The notes under the pieces were generated by a model. It was not told where the DNA came from and made no database searches. It worked only from the letters and a program-made list of their open reading frames with translations. Below are positions 1 to 9,254 of a DNA stretch of 64,000 nt, one piece after another (the stretch's first letter is position 1; each line of letters begins with the position of its first letter). Position numbers and translations under genes: made by a program. Origin of the DNA: an uncultured Alphaproteobacteria bacterium (GTDB lineage: Bacteria; Pseudomonadota; Alphaproteobacteria; RF32; CAG-239); contig CAKQLP010000003.1 of the NCBI GenBank assembly GCA_934254675.1, positions 1-64,000 of the forward strand, given 5' to 3'.

Positions 1-70
1 CACTAATAACCTTACGCTGTGTTTCGGCATCAACGTTCTTTTTACTGTTATTTATACAACCAACTATCAT
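1..70 (-). CDS. possible 5' end of a gene cut by the window edge
   Basis: On the minus strand an ATG at 70-68 opens a frame that stays open to the window edge (begins MIVGCINNSKK, 23 codons visible). A purine stretch (GCAGATAAAG) lies just upstream and could serve as a weak SD. Too little is present to name a product, and chance openness over 23 codons is possible. Confidence 0.25.
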   Translation of the reverse strand, partial: MIVGCINNSKKNVDAETQRKVIS

Positions 71-194
71 CTTTATCTGCTCAAAAATTATTAGCGTGTA
101 AGGTTCGTTTGATGCGCATAAATAATGAAATAGGATATAAAAAACAGAATATGTTGATATTTAAAATTTTTTTGCACTAAAACAAGAATTGTCA

Positions 195-224
195 TTGACT
201 CAGATTGTAGTTTAATAGTATAAG
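195..224 (+). promoter_or_regulatory. sigma70-type promoter
   Basis: TTGACT at 195-200 and TATAAG at 219-224 are separated by 18 nt. The start point should fall around 230, inside the palindrome at 227-242. The promoter drives the short unit that ends at the terminator at 322-354 and does not face any long gene. Confidence 0.5.
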
Positions 225-226
225 AT

Positions 227-242
227 ACAAACGAACGTTTGT
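227..242. promoter_or_regulatory. palindromic operator-like site
   Basis: ACAAACG-AA-CGTTTGT is a perfect inverted repeat with 7-bp arms and a 2-bp centre, lying immediately after the -10 box. This position and symmetry are typical of TetR-type repressor operators; the identity of the regulator is unknown. Confidence 0.4.
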
Positions 243-354
243 TAAAAACAGAATGATGGAAAAAGTTGAAGATGTACTGGCTAACACTACTTGTAATTTA
301 AATAAAAAATTAGCCCTAACAAAAAAATCCACCATTTTTTAGGGTGGATTTTTT
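230..354 (+). ncRNA. candidate small transcript (sRNA or small mRNA)
   Basis: A promoter, a palindromic operator and a strong terminator define a transcript of about 120 nt. It contains one short open frame (252-341, 29 codons, begins MMEKVEDVLANTTC) whose stop lies inside the terminator hairpin and which has no clear SD. It is therefore either a small RNA or the mRNA of a very small protein. Confidence 0.4.
322..354. terminator. bidirectional rho-independent terminator
   Basis: AAAAAATCCACC pairs perfectly with GGTGGATTTTTT around a 9-nt loop. The T-tract on each strand lets it end both the small plus-strand unit and the minus-strand nagB operon, whose last stop codon is at 360. Confidence 0.85.
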
Positions 355-359
355 GTATC

Positions 360-1151
360 TTAAAAACTATTTTTTTCTATCTCTTCAAAATATTGAACCG
401 TTTCTTGAGAAAGTTGCTCGGTCGCTTGTTTATCACAAGCTAAAATACCATGCTCGTGATGCTGCAAAATGCTTATTGGCCATACATGAGTGATACTTCC
501 TTCAACGGCATGTTGAACAGCCAATGCTTTTTGTGTTCCTGAGGCAAGAATAAGAACTTCTTCCGCTTCCATCATGGTTTCAATTCCAATAGTCAAAGCT
601 AAAGAAGGAACTTTATTGACATCATTATCAAAAAAGCGAGAGTTAGCACGCAAAGTGCTTGGAGTTAGCAGTTTTAAGCGTGTACGAGAATTTAGAGAAG
701 AATAAGGCTCATTTAGTGCAATATGCCCGTCTTCTCCAACTCCGCCGATAAACAAATTGACTCCGCCGCAATCTTTAATAGCTTTTTCGTAGGCGGCGCA
801 TTCTTTTGAAAAGTTTGTCGATAAGCCATTTAAAAAGTGAACATGTTCTTTTTTTACATTTACAAATTTTAAAAATTTATCCCACAAAGCATATTGAAAC
901 CCATGTTCATCACCAGCACCAATGCCAACGTATTCGCAAGTTCCAAAAAAAATAACATTTTCAAATGAAACTTTTCCTTCTTTATAAGCTTTAGCCAACG
1001 CAGCAAACATTCCAAGAGGGGTAGAACCGGATGGTAAGCCTAAAACAAATGGCTTTTTAGGGGTTGGACGATGTTTATTAATTCTATAAACAACATAGTC
1101 TGCCGCCCAAGAAGATAAATCTTCATATGTAGGTTTTATGACAACGCGCAT
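360..1151 (-). CDS. nagB: glucosamine-6-phosphate deaminase homologue (altered active site)
   Basis: This is a full-length NagB-family protein (263 aa, close to the 266 aa of E. coli). Known family members convert glucosamine-6-phosphate to fructose-6-phosphate and ammonia in the cytoplasm. The family landmarks LGLPSGSTP (phosphate loop, about residues 37-45), GGVGEDGHIALNEP (Asp141, His143, Glu148) and SRTRLK align without gaps. At residue 72, however, the usual FNMDEY motif reads FGTCEY, so the aspartate that acts as general base in E. coli NagB (Asp72) is a cysteine; the codon is TGC. It is the last gene of a minus-strand operon behind slyX, with SD AGGAG before the ATG. Either the chemistry is altered or the substrate has changed, so deaminase activity should not be assumed. 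Confidence 0.85.
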   Translation of the reverse strand: MRVVIKPTYEDLSSWAADYVVYRINKHRPTPKKPFVLGLPSGSTPLGMFAALAKAYKEGKVSFENVIFFGTCEYVGIGAGDEHGFQYALWDKFLKFVNVKKEHVHFLNGLSTNFSKECAAYEKAIKDCGGVNLFIGGVGEDGHIALNEPYSSLNSRTRLKLLTPSTLRANSRFFDNDVNKVPSLALTIGIETMMEAEEVLILASGTQKALAVQHAVEGSITHVWPISILQHHEHGILACDKQATEQLSQETVQYFEEIEKNSF

Positions 1152-1166
1152 TTTTTTCTCCTGTTT

Positions 1167-1376
1167 CTAATAGTGTGGTGGAGGAGTTTCCTCACTCAAA
1201 GGTTTTACAACATCAGGAGTGAGCATACTTTTTAATAAGGTATTTTGAGCGATTAAAGTATCAATGATTTTCCCTTGTTTTACAACAACTTCACTTAAAT
1301 CATCCAAAGCTTTTTGTTGGTTGTCTAAGGTCATTTCAATAGCTATTAATCTTTGGTTTGTGTCAATATCAATCAT
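1167..1376 (-). CDS. slyX: SlyX family protein
   Basis: This 69-aa protein is an almost continuous coiled coil with heptad leucines and isoleucines, ending in the characteristic SlyX tail PPPHY. The biochemical role of SlyX is not established. The ATG begins at the base next to the last base of the stop codon of the preceding MORN-repeat gene, and its SD (GGAGG) lies inside that gene, so the two are translationally coupled. nagB follows after a 15-nt gap in the same operon. Confidence 0.85.
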   Translation of the reverse strand: MIDIDTNQRLIAIEMTLDNQQKALDDLSEVVVKQGKIIDTLIAQNTLLKSMLTPDVVKPLSEETPPPHY

Positions 1377-3518
1377 TTATTTTCCTCCTAAAAAAATAGG
1401 CGTCTGTGGCTTCATGGTTGATAATTTCTCTATTTCTTTCTGTTCAAAATTTCGTGTATCAACACGTTTCAGCAGTTCTTCTTTTTCTTCATTAGACATT
1501 TTTATCATATTGCCGTAACCATTATTTTTTAAATAACTCGTTTCATATCCTTTATCATTGATTTCATAAAGTAATTGTCCGTTTTCATCATATTCTTTAT
1601 ATGATTTTCCGGTCCATAAACCTTTTTTATACAATTTTTCATATTTAATTTTTCCATTTAAATGATAGGCTGTCCGTAAGCCATTTGGAAGATTATTTTC
1701 TAAAGTGATATCATATAGTTTGTGGGCGTCTTTGTCATAAATATGCGCAATACCATTGATTTCATCTTGATAATAGGGGATTTCAGCCATAAGACTACCG
1801 TTAGCGTAATATAATTTTAGCATTCCGTTAAGTTGGTCGTTTTTATAATTGGCTTCAGAAATTAAATGTCCTGTATTATCAAATTCTTGATAAATTCCGG
1901 AACGTTTGCCATCAATAATATTCATTTGCTCATTAAGATTTCCAGTCGCTTCAAAATAAGTTTTGGCAACGCCGTTTTGGATGCCGTTAACATAAGGAAT
2001 TTCAGCCATTTTATTACCGCTTTCATAATAAAGCGTCAGCATTCCGTTTGAATTTGCGGCAGATGCCCCCTGTTTTGGGGCTGTCAGATATTTATACTTG
2101 GTTGCGCCATTGGTATAATACCCTGTTTCAGAACCCGCAAAAACGCCGTTTTGGTAAAAAGATTCCGAGATTTTATTTCCAAAATCATCCCTTTTTATGA
2201 TGGCTCCGTTTAAATCTCCTTTGCTGTAATCAAGTTCTTGACTAACAGTTTTTCCATCTGGTTTATATACAGTCAACTTTCCCACGGGTTGTCCATCGGT
2301 CATATAAATTTGAGATGATTTTTTCCCGTCTTGCGTATAAAGGGCGCTATATCCATTAGCTTTGCCATTAACATATTCCGTGCTACGCTTGATATTGCCG
2401 TTTTCGTAATATTCAACGACTTTACCATGCAATTGGCCGTTTTTATAAGTTTTCTTATACATAATGTTTCCATTTTGATAATATCCGGTATCGTCTCCAT
2501 CTAATTTTCCATTTTTAAATTCGGTCACGGATTTTATTTTTCCGGTATCATAAAATAATTTGGCTGTTCCGTTTAAAACACTGAAATAATAGGGAAGACT
2601 GGCTGATTGTTTGCCGTTTGGATAAAAAGATTTAAATTCTCCGTTTGGCTCATCCGCGGTATAGTTGGCTTCAACAGCCAATTTTCCGTTTTCATAATAT
2701 TTTTTATAAATACCTTCCCGTAAATTTTCTTTAAGATTTATATATTCATCTGTTTTTCCGGTTTTATAATATGTCTGAGTGACACCTTCTAATTGTCCGT
2801 TTTTATAATTGCTTTCAGCATATAATTTTCCATCTTCATAATAAGTTTTTTGTACGCCGTCATATTTATTGTTGACGTAAGAATTAACTTCTTTAATTTT
2901 GCCGGATTCGTAATAAACTTGTTCCACGCCTTCGGCCTTGCCATTCAAATAAGGAGTTTCGGTAGATACTTTTCCATTTGGGAAGTATTCAATATATTTT
3001 CCATCAATTAAACCATCTTTATTAAGGGTATAGGTGTACTTTGGCTTTCCATCAGGAAAATATCCAATTTCTTTTCCGGATTGTTTGTTATCTTTAAATT
3101 CTGATGCTGCGGTCATTGAACCTTCTTCATCATAGGCCATCACTGGACCATCTAATTTGTTGTTTTTATAGGTGTAAACCTTTTCTATTCCTCCGGATGG
3201 ATAGTAAACAATAGTTTCTCCGGCTTGCTTGCCATTTACATATGTGGCTTTGGACTGGATGGAGCCGTCATTGCGATAAGTGATGACATCTCCGTCTATT
3301 TTATTGTTTTTATATGGAGTTTCCGTTCTGACTTGCCCATTATCGTAATAAGTTTTCTGAATGCCGTCTTCATGAATAATCGGCGCGTCAAAAGAAGATT
3401 GTTTTACTTCCGATGATGAATTAAAAGAACGAACCCCCGGCATTAAATCAAATTTAATGGCCAACAAAAAAACTATACCTGCTATAATTAAAACAATAAG
3501 TCCGGAATTTTTTTTCAT
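1377..3518 (-). CDS. membrane-anchored MORN-repeat (YwqK-like) protein
   Basis: The 713-aa protein begins with a basic N-terminus and one hydrophobic segment (residues about 6-25), then consists of more than twenty tandem repeats of about 22 residues with the pattern YYxNGKxxxExxYxNGxxxGxxxxY. This is the bacterial MORN-repeat variant found in proteins labelled YwqK-family antitoxin; that label is no proof of antitoxin function. The topology suggests a periplasmic or surface beta-repeat rod anchored in the inner membrane. The ATG has SD GGAG. It heads the cluster with slyX and nagB. A second MORN-repeat protein fused to ankyrin repeats lies at 59326-62247. Confidence 0.75.
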   Translation of the reverse strand: MKKNSGLIVLIIAGIVFLLAIKFDLMPGVRSFNSSSEVKQSSFDAPIIHEDGIQKTYYDNGQVRTETPYKNNKIDGDVITYRNDGSIQSKATYVNGKQAGETIVYYPSGGIEKVYTYKNNKLDGPVMAYDEEGSMTAASEFKDNKQSGKEIGYFPDGKPKYTYTLNKDGLIDGKYIEYFPNGKVSTETPYLNGKAEGVEQVYYESGKIKEVNSYVNNKYDGVQKTYYEDGKLYAESNYKNGQLEGVTQTYYKTGKTDEYINLKENLREGIYKKYYENGKLAVEANYTADEPNGEFKSFYPNGKQSASLPYYFSVLNGTAKLFYDTGKIKSVTEFKNGKLDGDDTGYYQNGNIMYKKTYKNGQLHGKVVEYYENGNIKRSTEYVNGKANGYSALYTQDGKKSSQIYMTDGQPVGKLTVYKPDGKTVSQELDYSKGDLNGAIIKRDDFGNKISESFYQNGVFAGSETGYYTNGATKYKYLTAPKQGASAANSNGMLTLYYESGNKMAEIPYVNGIQNGVAKTYFEATGNLNEQMNIIDGKRSGIYQEFDNTGHLISEANYKNDQLNGMLKLYYANGSLMAEIPYYQDEINGIAHIYDKDAHKLYDITLENNLPNGLRTAYHLNGKIKYEKLYKKGLWTGKSYKEYDENGQLLYEINDKGYETSYLKNNGYGNMIKMSNEEKEELLKRVDTRNFEQKEIEKLSTMKPQTPIFLGGK

Positions 3519-3616
3519 AATATCTCCTTTTGTCGTCGATATTTCAACAAATTAATATATTCATACCATGAACAATTATTGACTTCAAGTTTATTTGCGT
3601 TAATCAACAAAAAAAA

Positions 3617-5020
3617 CTAAGCATATTGAGTTTGTCTGTTTTGTAAAAGTTTGGTAATGGACAGCTGTAAATTTTCATTACGATTTTCGGCTATAAACTC
3701 CAGAGTGTCACTTTCTTTAGGACTCAAATCATTTTTAATGCCTAAATCATCATAGTATTGTTGACTTTCATTTTCTAATTGGGACGCGGATTCCGTTTGT
3801 CCTATATGAGCGTAATAAAGAGCTAAATTGTGGCGGGCATGCGCTATTTGAGCGGCATAAATGTCTGCGTCACCATTTTCCGAAACGGTTTGATAAGCAT
3901 ACACGGCTTTTTCATAATTTCCCTCTTGCCAATAAATGTCACCGCATCGGCTCCATGCGTTTATGTTTTTAGGGGCAAGTTCCAAGGCCAGCTCAAATGA
4001 ATTTTGTGCCAGTTCCAAATTGTTTTGTCCGGCAATCGTTCCAAATAAACAAGCATAAGAGGCCGCTTGAGCATAGGTTAATTCTTTTGGCATTCCGGTT
4101 TGCAAATCTGCTTTATCAATTTGTTGTTTTATTAAATTTTCCAGAAGGTTTAAGCACAAGGAATTATCTCCTTTTGCCCAAAAAATGAGAGCTTCATTAA
4201 TGTCCGGCAAGTCTTCGCCGTTAAGCTTAGAAAATTTTCCTGTATTGCACAAGGATATAAAATCCTGTACCGCCGCTATGGATTGTAGAATTGTTTCTTC
4301 GCTTGTTTCTCCTTTATTCCGATAATAAACGGCTTGAGCTATTTTTTGCGGAGTGACATCTCTTCCAAGCATGTTAATAATTAAACTGATTAATTCATTT
4401 AAGGATTCTTGAGGTTGTTGATAAGACAGAACAGTTTCATCATCAAGTTTTTCAAAATTTTTTTCTTTGTTTTTATTCCAATCCAATTGAATTTCTTGCG
4501 TTTTTAGTGTTTGGCGTTTGAGATGCTCTTTGAGTTGTAAAATATCATCTGTTGTAGCGGAAGATTCAACTAAATATTTTGAAAGTTCTTTGTCTTTTTC
4601 ATCAAGAGCGGCTTGTCTTTTTTCGGAGAAGGATAGGTCTTTTTCTAAAGCGTCATCAACAGGTGATGTGGTAGCCGTCAATTGAAGATGTTTGTTATCA
4701 TGGCTTTCCTCGTTTTGATTATCGTCAAAGCCCAAATCTATGCCATTTTGAAAAGATGTTGTTCCGGTGGTGGTATAAAAAAGTCCGGCATCTTGGGTTT
4801 CTCCATCGGCAATGCGAAAAGTGTCTAATACGGATTTGATATAAATAATCAAAATAAGAAGTAAAAATCCACTGAATGCAGTCATGATGTAAACGCCGTT
4901 AGGGCCAAAATCTTGAATAAGCAGACTGTGAATTTTTTCTAATTTAGCACTGAGCATAGCCAATATATTATCCAATTCCATGGATTTTGGGAATGAATTT
5001 TCAGCAAACGGACTAAGCAT
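3617..5020 (-). CDS. membrane protein with TPR repeats, function unknown
   Basis: The 467-aa protein has one transmembrane segment at about residues 45-65 (YIMTAFSGFLLLILIIYIK), an acidic Gln/Glu-rich linker (about 80-210), and a C-terminal half with tetratricopeptide repeats, the clearest being the stretch with LELAPKNINAWSRCGDIYWQ. TPR domains usually act as protein-protein scaffolds. The ATG is preceded by SD GAGGA. It lies between another TPR membrane protein (5122-6600) and the MORN-repeat protein, all on the minus strand, which hints at a shared envelope function. No enzymatic motif was seen. Confidence 0.6.
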   Translation of the reverse strand: MLSPFAENSFPKSMELDNILAMLSAKLEKIHSLLIQDFGPNGVYIMTAFSGFLLLILIIYIKSVLDTFRIADGETQDAGLFYTTTGTTSFQNGIDLGFDDNQNEESHDNKHLQLTATTSPVDDALEKDLSFSEKRQAALDEKDKELSKYLVESSATTDDILQLKEHLKRQTLKTQEIQLDWNKNKEKNFEKLDDETVLSYQQPQESLNELISLIINMLGRDVTPQKIAQAVYYRNKGETSEETILQSIAAVQDFISLCNTGKFSKLNGEDLPDINEALIFWAKGDNSLCLNLLENLIKQQIDKADLQTGMPKELTYAQAASYACLFGTIAGQNNLELAQNSFELALELAPKNINAWSRCGDIYWQEGNYEKAVYAYQTVSENGDADIYAAQIAHARHNLALYYAHIGQTESASQLENESQQYYDDLGIKNDLSPKESDTLEFIAENRNENLQLSITKLLQNRQTQYA

Positions 5021-5121
5021 TTGTTTTTTCCTCTGTGTTTGCGGCTGAAACGTTCAAATTTTAGATAAAACGTTTTTTTACAAAATCACTCTACACAAAT
5101 AGTCAGGTAAAGTAAAGGGTT

Positions 5122-6600
5122 TTATATATTGTTTTTTTGTTCTTTTATGAGTTGCAGTAAATTTTCATCGCCTGATTCTTTTGCATATTCCACCGCTTGT
5201 TTCAAATTATTTTTTGCGGCTTCAAAATTTCCTGATAATTTTTCAATTAAAGCCAGATTTGCATAATCAGAAGCCAAGCCGGAACATCGTTCGTGATTTT
5301 GTTCTAACATTAGAGATTGTTGCAAGAGAACTTTGGCGCGTTGCAGATTTTTTTTTCTTAAAAAAATGAGCGCCAACAAACTGTAAGCGTGCGCAATATG
5401 AAAGTTAAGACTGTGTTTGCGGTTTTCGCTTAAAATCAAGCGTAGCTTTTTTTCGGCTTGGTCATATTTTTCCAGTTGGCATAAGGCTCTTGCCTGAAGA
5501 TAAAGAGTTTCCGCATATGCCGAAAAATTTTGCTGCCCTAAATACAAGTCGGCGGCTTTTCTCGCTGAATTAAAAGCCTGAGAGGTTTTTCCGCCGTTTA
5601 ACAGAAAATGTCCAATAAGCTGTCGGCTGAAGGCTTCACCACGTTCATTGTGTTGTCTTAAATAAAGTGTTAAAGCTTGTTTTGAATGTTTCAAGGCGTT
5701 CTTTTCATTTTTTTGCGCCAAACACACTAAGGCAATCTGGTTTGAAATATCCGCGGTCAATTCATCGGAAAGTGAAATATTTTTTGCGAGTGTCAGTTTA
5801 TCGCATGCTTCGTCTATTCTGTTTTCAAAAAGCATAAGCATGCCTAAAACGGCAATGGTTTGTGCTTTAAAAAACTGTAATTTGGCTGATTCAAAAATTT
5901 TTAAGGCGGATTCAATCATGGTTTGCGCAACATCATTAACGCAGCTTACTCGATAAATTTCGGCTAAAAGCAAATAAGATTGCGCTTCTTCAAAAAAATA
6001 GCGTTTTTTTTGAAAAAATTTAAGCGCGGCTGAAGCGTTTTCAGAAGCGGAAAGCATGTCTCCTTCTTGTAAATAAGCAAAAGAAGATAAATAGTTTTTA
6101 TAGGCGGCAAGCTTGGCGGACAGTCTTTTCTTTTTTATTTTTGAGATAATGCCGGCAATATCTTCGTCTTTGAATAAAAGATGTGAGATATGCGCGGTGG
6201 ATAAAAGAATAAAAGGTGTTTTTAATTTTTTAGGCAGTTTTCTCAATTTATTGTAAATAGGTTCCAATGAAATAAAGTGAGCTTTTAATAAAAGACTTAA
6301 AGCCTGTTTTTTATTTTTCAAATAATCGGCGGCTTTAGCCGGCCTTCCGCAAACAAGAAAAGTTAGGGCATTTTGCGCCGAATGATGAAAATTAAAAAAT
6401 AATTCAAAAATAGCCTCATCTAAAACGGCGGTAGAATAAAAGTGTTTTTGCTTGCTAAGCTGTTGGCGCTTTAAAATGTTTAATTGGGCTAACTTTTTTA
6501 GATGTTTATAGCGAAGATAAAATAAAACAACACAAAATAATCCGCTGATAAAAAATATCAATCCGGCTAAAACGGCAAAGAAAAAATATTTTTCAGACAT
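5122..6600 (-). CDS. membrane-anchored TPR protein, function unknown
   Basis: This 492-aa protein has an N-terminal transmembrane helix (residues about 5-28) followed by a basic stretch and an almost entirely helical body with recurrent TPR signatures (A..YLLLAEIY, AYSLLALIFLRKKNLQRA, DYANLALIEKLSGNFEAA). It resembles cytoplasmic-facing TPR scaffolds. The SD is weak (AGAGTG). It is the first gene of the minus-strand run that continues into the TPR protein at 3617-5020 and is divergent from the Lon-like protease gene at 6667. Confidence 0.6.
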   Translation of the reverse strand: MSEKYFFFAVLAGLIFFISGLFCVVLFYLRYKHLKKLAQLNILKRQQLSKQKHFYSTAVLDEAIFELFFNFHHSAQNALTFLVCGRPAKAADYLKNKKQALSLLLKAHFISLEPIYNKLRKLPKKLKTPFILLSTAHISHLLFKDEDIAGIISKIKKKRLSAKLAAYKNYLSSFAYLQEGDMLSASENASAALKFFQKKRYFFEEAQSYLLLAEIYRVSCVNDVAQTMIESALKIFESAKLQFFKAQTIAVLGMLMLFENRIDEACDKLTLAKNISLSDELTADISNQIALVCLAQKNEKNALKHSKQALTLYLRQHNERGEAFSRQLIGHFLLNGGKTSQAFNSARKAADLYLGQQNFSAYAETLYLQARALCQLEKYDQAEKKLRLILSENRKHSLNFHIAHAYSLLALIFLRKKNLQRAKVLLQQSLMLEQNHERCSGLASDYANLALIEKLSGNFEAAKNNLKQAVEYAKESGDENLLQLIKEQKNNI

Positions 6601-6666
6601 TTACACTCTATTAGCAATTTTCAGTTTAAGATAATATATTATTAGATTATAAAGGAAAAAAATAAA

Positions 6667-9102
6667 ATGGCTATTACAAAATTAACTTCTGACCAACTTT
6701 ATCGCAAATGTGATCCGTCAAAATTTGATTTTAATACAACGGCTGATTTGGAAGAACGCTTGTCGGCTTTGGGGCAGGACAGGGCAATTCACGCTGTTGA
6801 GTTGGGAATTCATATAAAATCACGAGGATATAATTTGTTTTGCCTTGGTCCCGAGGGAACCGGAAAAACCAGTTTGGTTAAACGTATTTTGGAAAAAGAA
6901 GCAAAAAATCGTAAAACTCCGGATGATTGGGCTTATGTTTATAATTTTGATGAGCCGTATAAGCCTTTGGCCATGAGCTTTCCGGCCGGTCAGGCGGCAG
7001 AATTTGCCAAAGACGTTGATGAATTGTTAGATGAATTATCCGATTCTTTGCCGGAAATAATTGAATCTGAAGAATATAAGGCAGCTTTGGGAATTATCCG
7101 CCAAAAGTATAAAGCCAAAAAAGAAGAATATATAAATGTGCTGCAAAAAAAAGCCAAAGGCAAAAGAGTGTCATTGTTGCATATGCAAATGGGACTGGTC
7201 GTGGCACCGATGAAAGACGGCGAAGTTTTGAGCCCAGATGCGTTTGAGCAATTACCGGAAGAAGAAAAAAAGCTGGTGATGGAAGATTTGAACGCAATGC
7301 AAGAAGAAATTGAGAACGCCACTCAAGATTTGCCGCGTTGGGAAGAAAAGCAAAAACGAGAAATTACCATTTTGCGTGAAAAATTTGTGCGTTCGGCCGT
7401 TAAAGACCCGATAGACGCGTTGCGTAAAAAATATAAAAGTCAGCAACCCTCTCGATTCTTGAAACAAATTCAAGACAATATCTTGGATAATATTGATGAT
7501 TTTGTACCGACGGACAGTGACCGGCAAGCCGCAACAACCGGAGCCGATGAAGATCCATTACAACAGCTGTTGAGCAAAATGAAACAGCCGGAAGAGGATA
7601 AGTTTGCCAAATTCAAGGTTAATGTGATTGTTAAAAATGTTCCAAATTCCGGCGCGCCGATTATCACTGTGGACTATCCGACACAGGGTAATTTGGTGGG
7701 AAAAGTTGAGCGTATCCAACAATATGGCGCGTTGTTGACAGATTTTACCTTAATTAAAGCCGGAGCTTTGCATCAGGCTAACGGCGGATTTTTGCTGTTA
7801 GACGCGCGTAAAGTCTTGGAGCAGCCCTATGCTTGGGATTCGCTGAAACGCGCCATTGCTTCTAAAAGGGTTAAGATTGAAGCGCCGTCGGAAGAAACAA
7901 GCTTTACAACTATTTCTCTTGATCCGGAGCCGATTCCTTTGGACATTAAGGTTGTTTTGACCGGTGATTTTGAAATTTATGAATTGTTGAGTGAAAGAGA
8001 CCCTGATTTCCGCGACTTTTTCAAAGTTGAGGCCGATTTTGGTATGATTATGGATAGAAACGCCGAAAACGAAGTGGAATATGCCAAGCTTATCGGCTCG
8101 CTTTCTAAAAAGAAACAGTTGCGCTCGCTCAATCGCCAAGCTGTGGCTCGGGTGATTGAATATGCCTCTCGTATGGCTGATGATGCCGGAAAATTGACCG
8201 CGCATATTTCATCTATCGGGGATTTGTTGCGCGAGGCCGATTATTGGGCGCGGGTTTCAAATTCTAAGCAAATTGGCAAAAATCACATCGACCAAGCCAT
8301 TGAAGCGCAGATTTATCGTTCTGACCGCATTAAAAAAGCCATGTTGGAAGAAATTGATAAAGGCACGATTTTAATGGATGTCAAAGGCGAGCGCGTGGGG
8401 CAAATCAACGGTTTGGTTGTTTATGATTTTTCTCGCTATTCCTTTGGCAAACCAGCTCGCATAACCACGCAGGTTCGCATCGGTAAGGGCGACTTTATGG
8501 ATATTGAACGAGAAATTTCGATGAGCGGGCCAATTCACACCAAAGGTGTTCTGATTCTGAAATCGTTGATTTCCAATCGTTTTGCCAAACATTCGCCGTT
8601 GTCGCTGTCGGCTTCAATTGTGTTTGAACAATCTTATGGCGGTGTTGATGGAGACAGTGCGTCTTCGACGGAATATTATTGCTTGCTGTCAGCCATAGCA
8701 AATTTGCCGATTAAACAAAGCATTGCCGTGACCGGTTCTATAAATCAATTTGGAGAAATTCAGCCGATTGGCGGCGTAAATGAAAAAATCGAAGGTTTCT
8801 TCGATGTTTGCGCTCACGATGGCTTAACCGGCAAGCAAGGTGTGATAATTCCACGCACTAATGTTGATAATCTGATGTTGCGGGCGGATATTGTGCAGGC
8901 GGTTGAAGAAGGACGCTTTACAATTTACGCTATTGACACTGTTGATGATGGCATAGAGATATTGACAGGCGTTAAAGCCGGAAAATTGGATAATAAAGGC
9001 AATTATCCGAAAGGTACTGTAAATTATATGGTTGAAGAAAGCTTGCGCCAATATTATCAGGACTATGCCCGTTACGCTAAAGAAACTCTTGGTTGTTTAT
9101 AA
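6667..9102 (+). CDS. Lon-like ATP-dependent protease (AAA_32 / Lon_C type)
   Basis: The 811-aa protein is of the LonB-like or Lon-related family, not classical LonA. The Walker A motif GPEGTGKTS is at residues 61-69. A long helical insertion (about 140-320) precedes the rest of the AAA+ module. The C-terminal Lon protease domain carries the Ser-Lys dyad: Ser in GGVDGDSASS and Lys in GGVNEKIEGF. It is a cytoplasmic, probably quality-control protease. SD AAGGA precedes the ATG. It lies 150 bp upstream of clpP, separated by a terminator, so three proteolysis genes are clustered but not one transcript. Confidence 0.9.
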   Translation: MAITKLTSDQLYRKCDPSKFDFNTTADLEERLSALGQDRAIHAVELGIHIKSRGYNLFCLGPEGTGKTSLVKRILEKEAKNRKTPDDWAYVYNFDEPYKPLAMSFPAGQAAEFAKDVDELLDELSDSLPEIIESEEYKAALGIIRQKYKAKKEEYINVLQKKAKGKRVSLLHMQMGLVVAPMKDGEVLSPDAFEQLPEEEKKLVMEDLNAMQEEIENATQDLPRWEEKQKREITILREKFVRSAVKDPIDALRKKYKSQQPSRFLKQIQDNILDNIDDFVPTDSDRQAATTGADEDPLQQLLSKMKQPEEDKFAKFKVNVIVKNVPNSGAPIITVDYPTQGNLVGKVERIQQYGALLTDFTLIKAGALHQANGGFLLLDARKVLEQPYAWDSLKRAIASKRVKIEAPSEETSFTTISLDPEPIPLDIKVVLTGDFEIYELLSERDPDFRDFFKVEADFGMIMDRNAENEVEYAKLIGSLSKKKQLRSLNRQAVARVIEYASRMADDAGKLTAHISSIGDLLREADYWARVSNSKQIGKNHIDQAIEAQIYRSDRIKKAMLEEIDKGTILMDVKGERVGQINGLVVYDFSRYSFGKPARITTQVRIGKGDFMDIEREISMSGPIHTKGVLILKSLISNRFAKHSPLSLSASIVFEQSYGGVDGDSASSTEYYCLLSAIANLPIKQSIAVTGSINQFGEIQPIGGVNEKIEGFFDVCAHDGLTGKQGVIIPRTNVDNLMLRADIVQAVEEGRFTIYAIDTVDDGIEILTGVKAGKLDNKGNYPKGTVNYMVEESLRQYYQDYARYAKETLGCL

Positions 9103-9111
9103 CAGAACTTC

Positions 9112-9148
9112 AAAAAACACCGCTTAGTTTGCGCTAAGCGGTGTTTTT
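9112..9148 (+). terminator. rho-independent terminator after the Lon-like gene
   Basis: AAAAAACACCGCTTAG pairs with CTAAGCGGTGTTTTTT around a 6-nt loop, followed by a T-run. It separates the protease gene from clpPX. Confidence 0.85.
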
Positions 9149-9254
9149 TTGTTATAAAATCTTGCAAAACGCCGGAAAAATGTTAATTATTTATAAAAAA
9201 TTAAGCAATCATAAGCTTTAATAAAAGCAAAAAGAACTTTGTGAAGGATGAAAT

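Noticed and set aside
1377..3518. toxin-antitoxin function suggested by the YwqK label
   Set aside because: The label rests on MORN repeats alone, and the neighbours slyX and nagB are not toxins.
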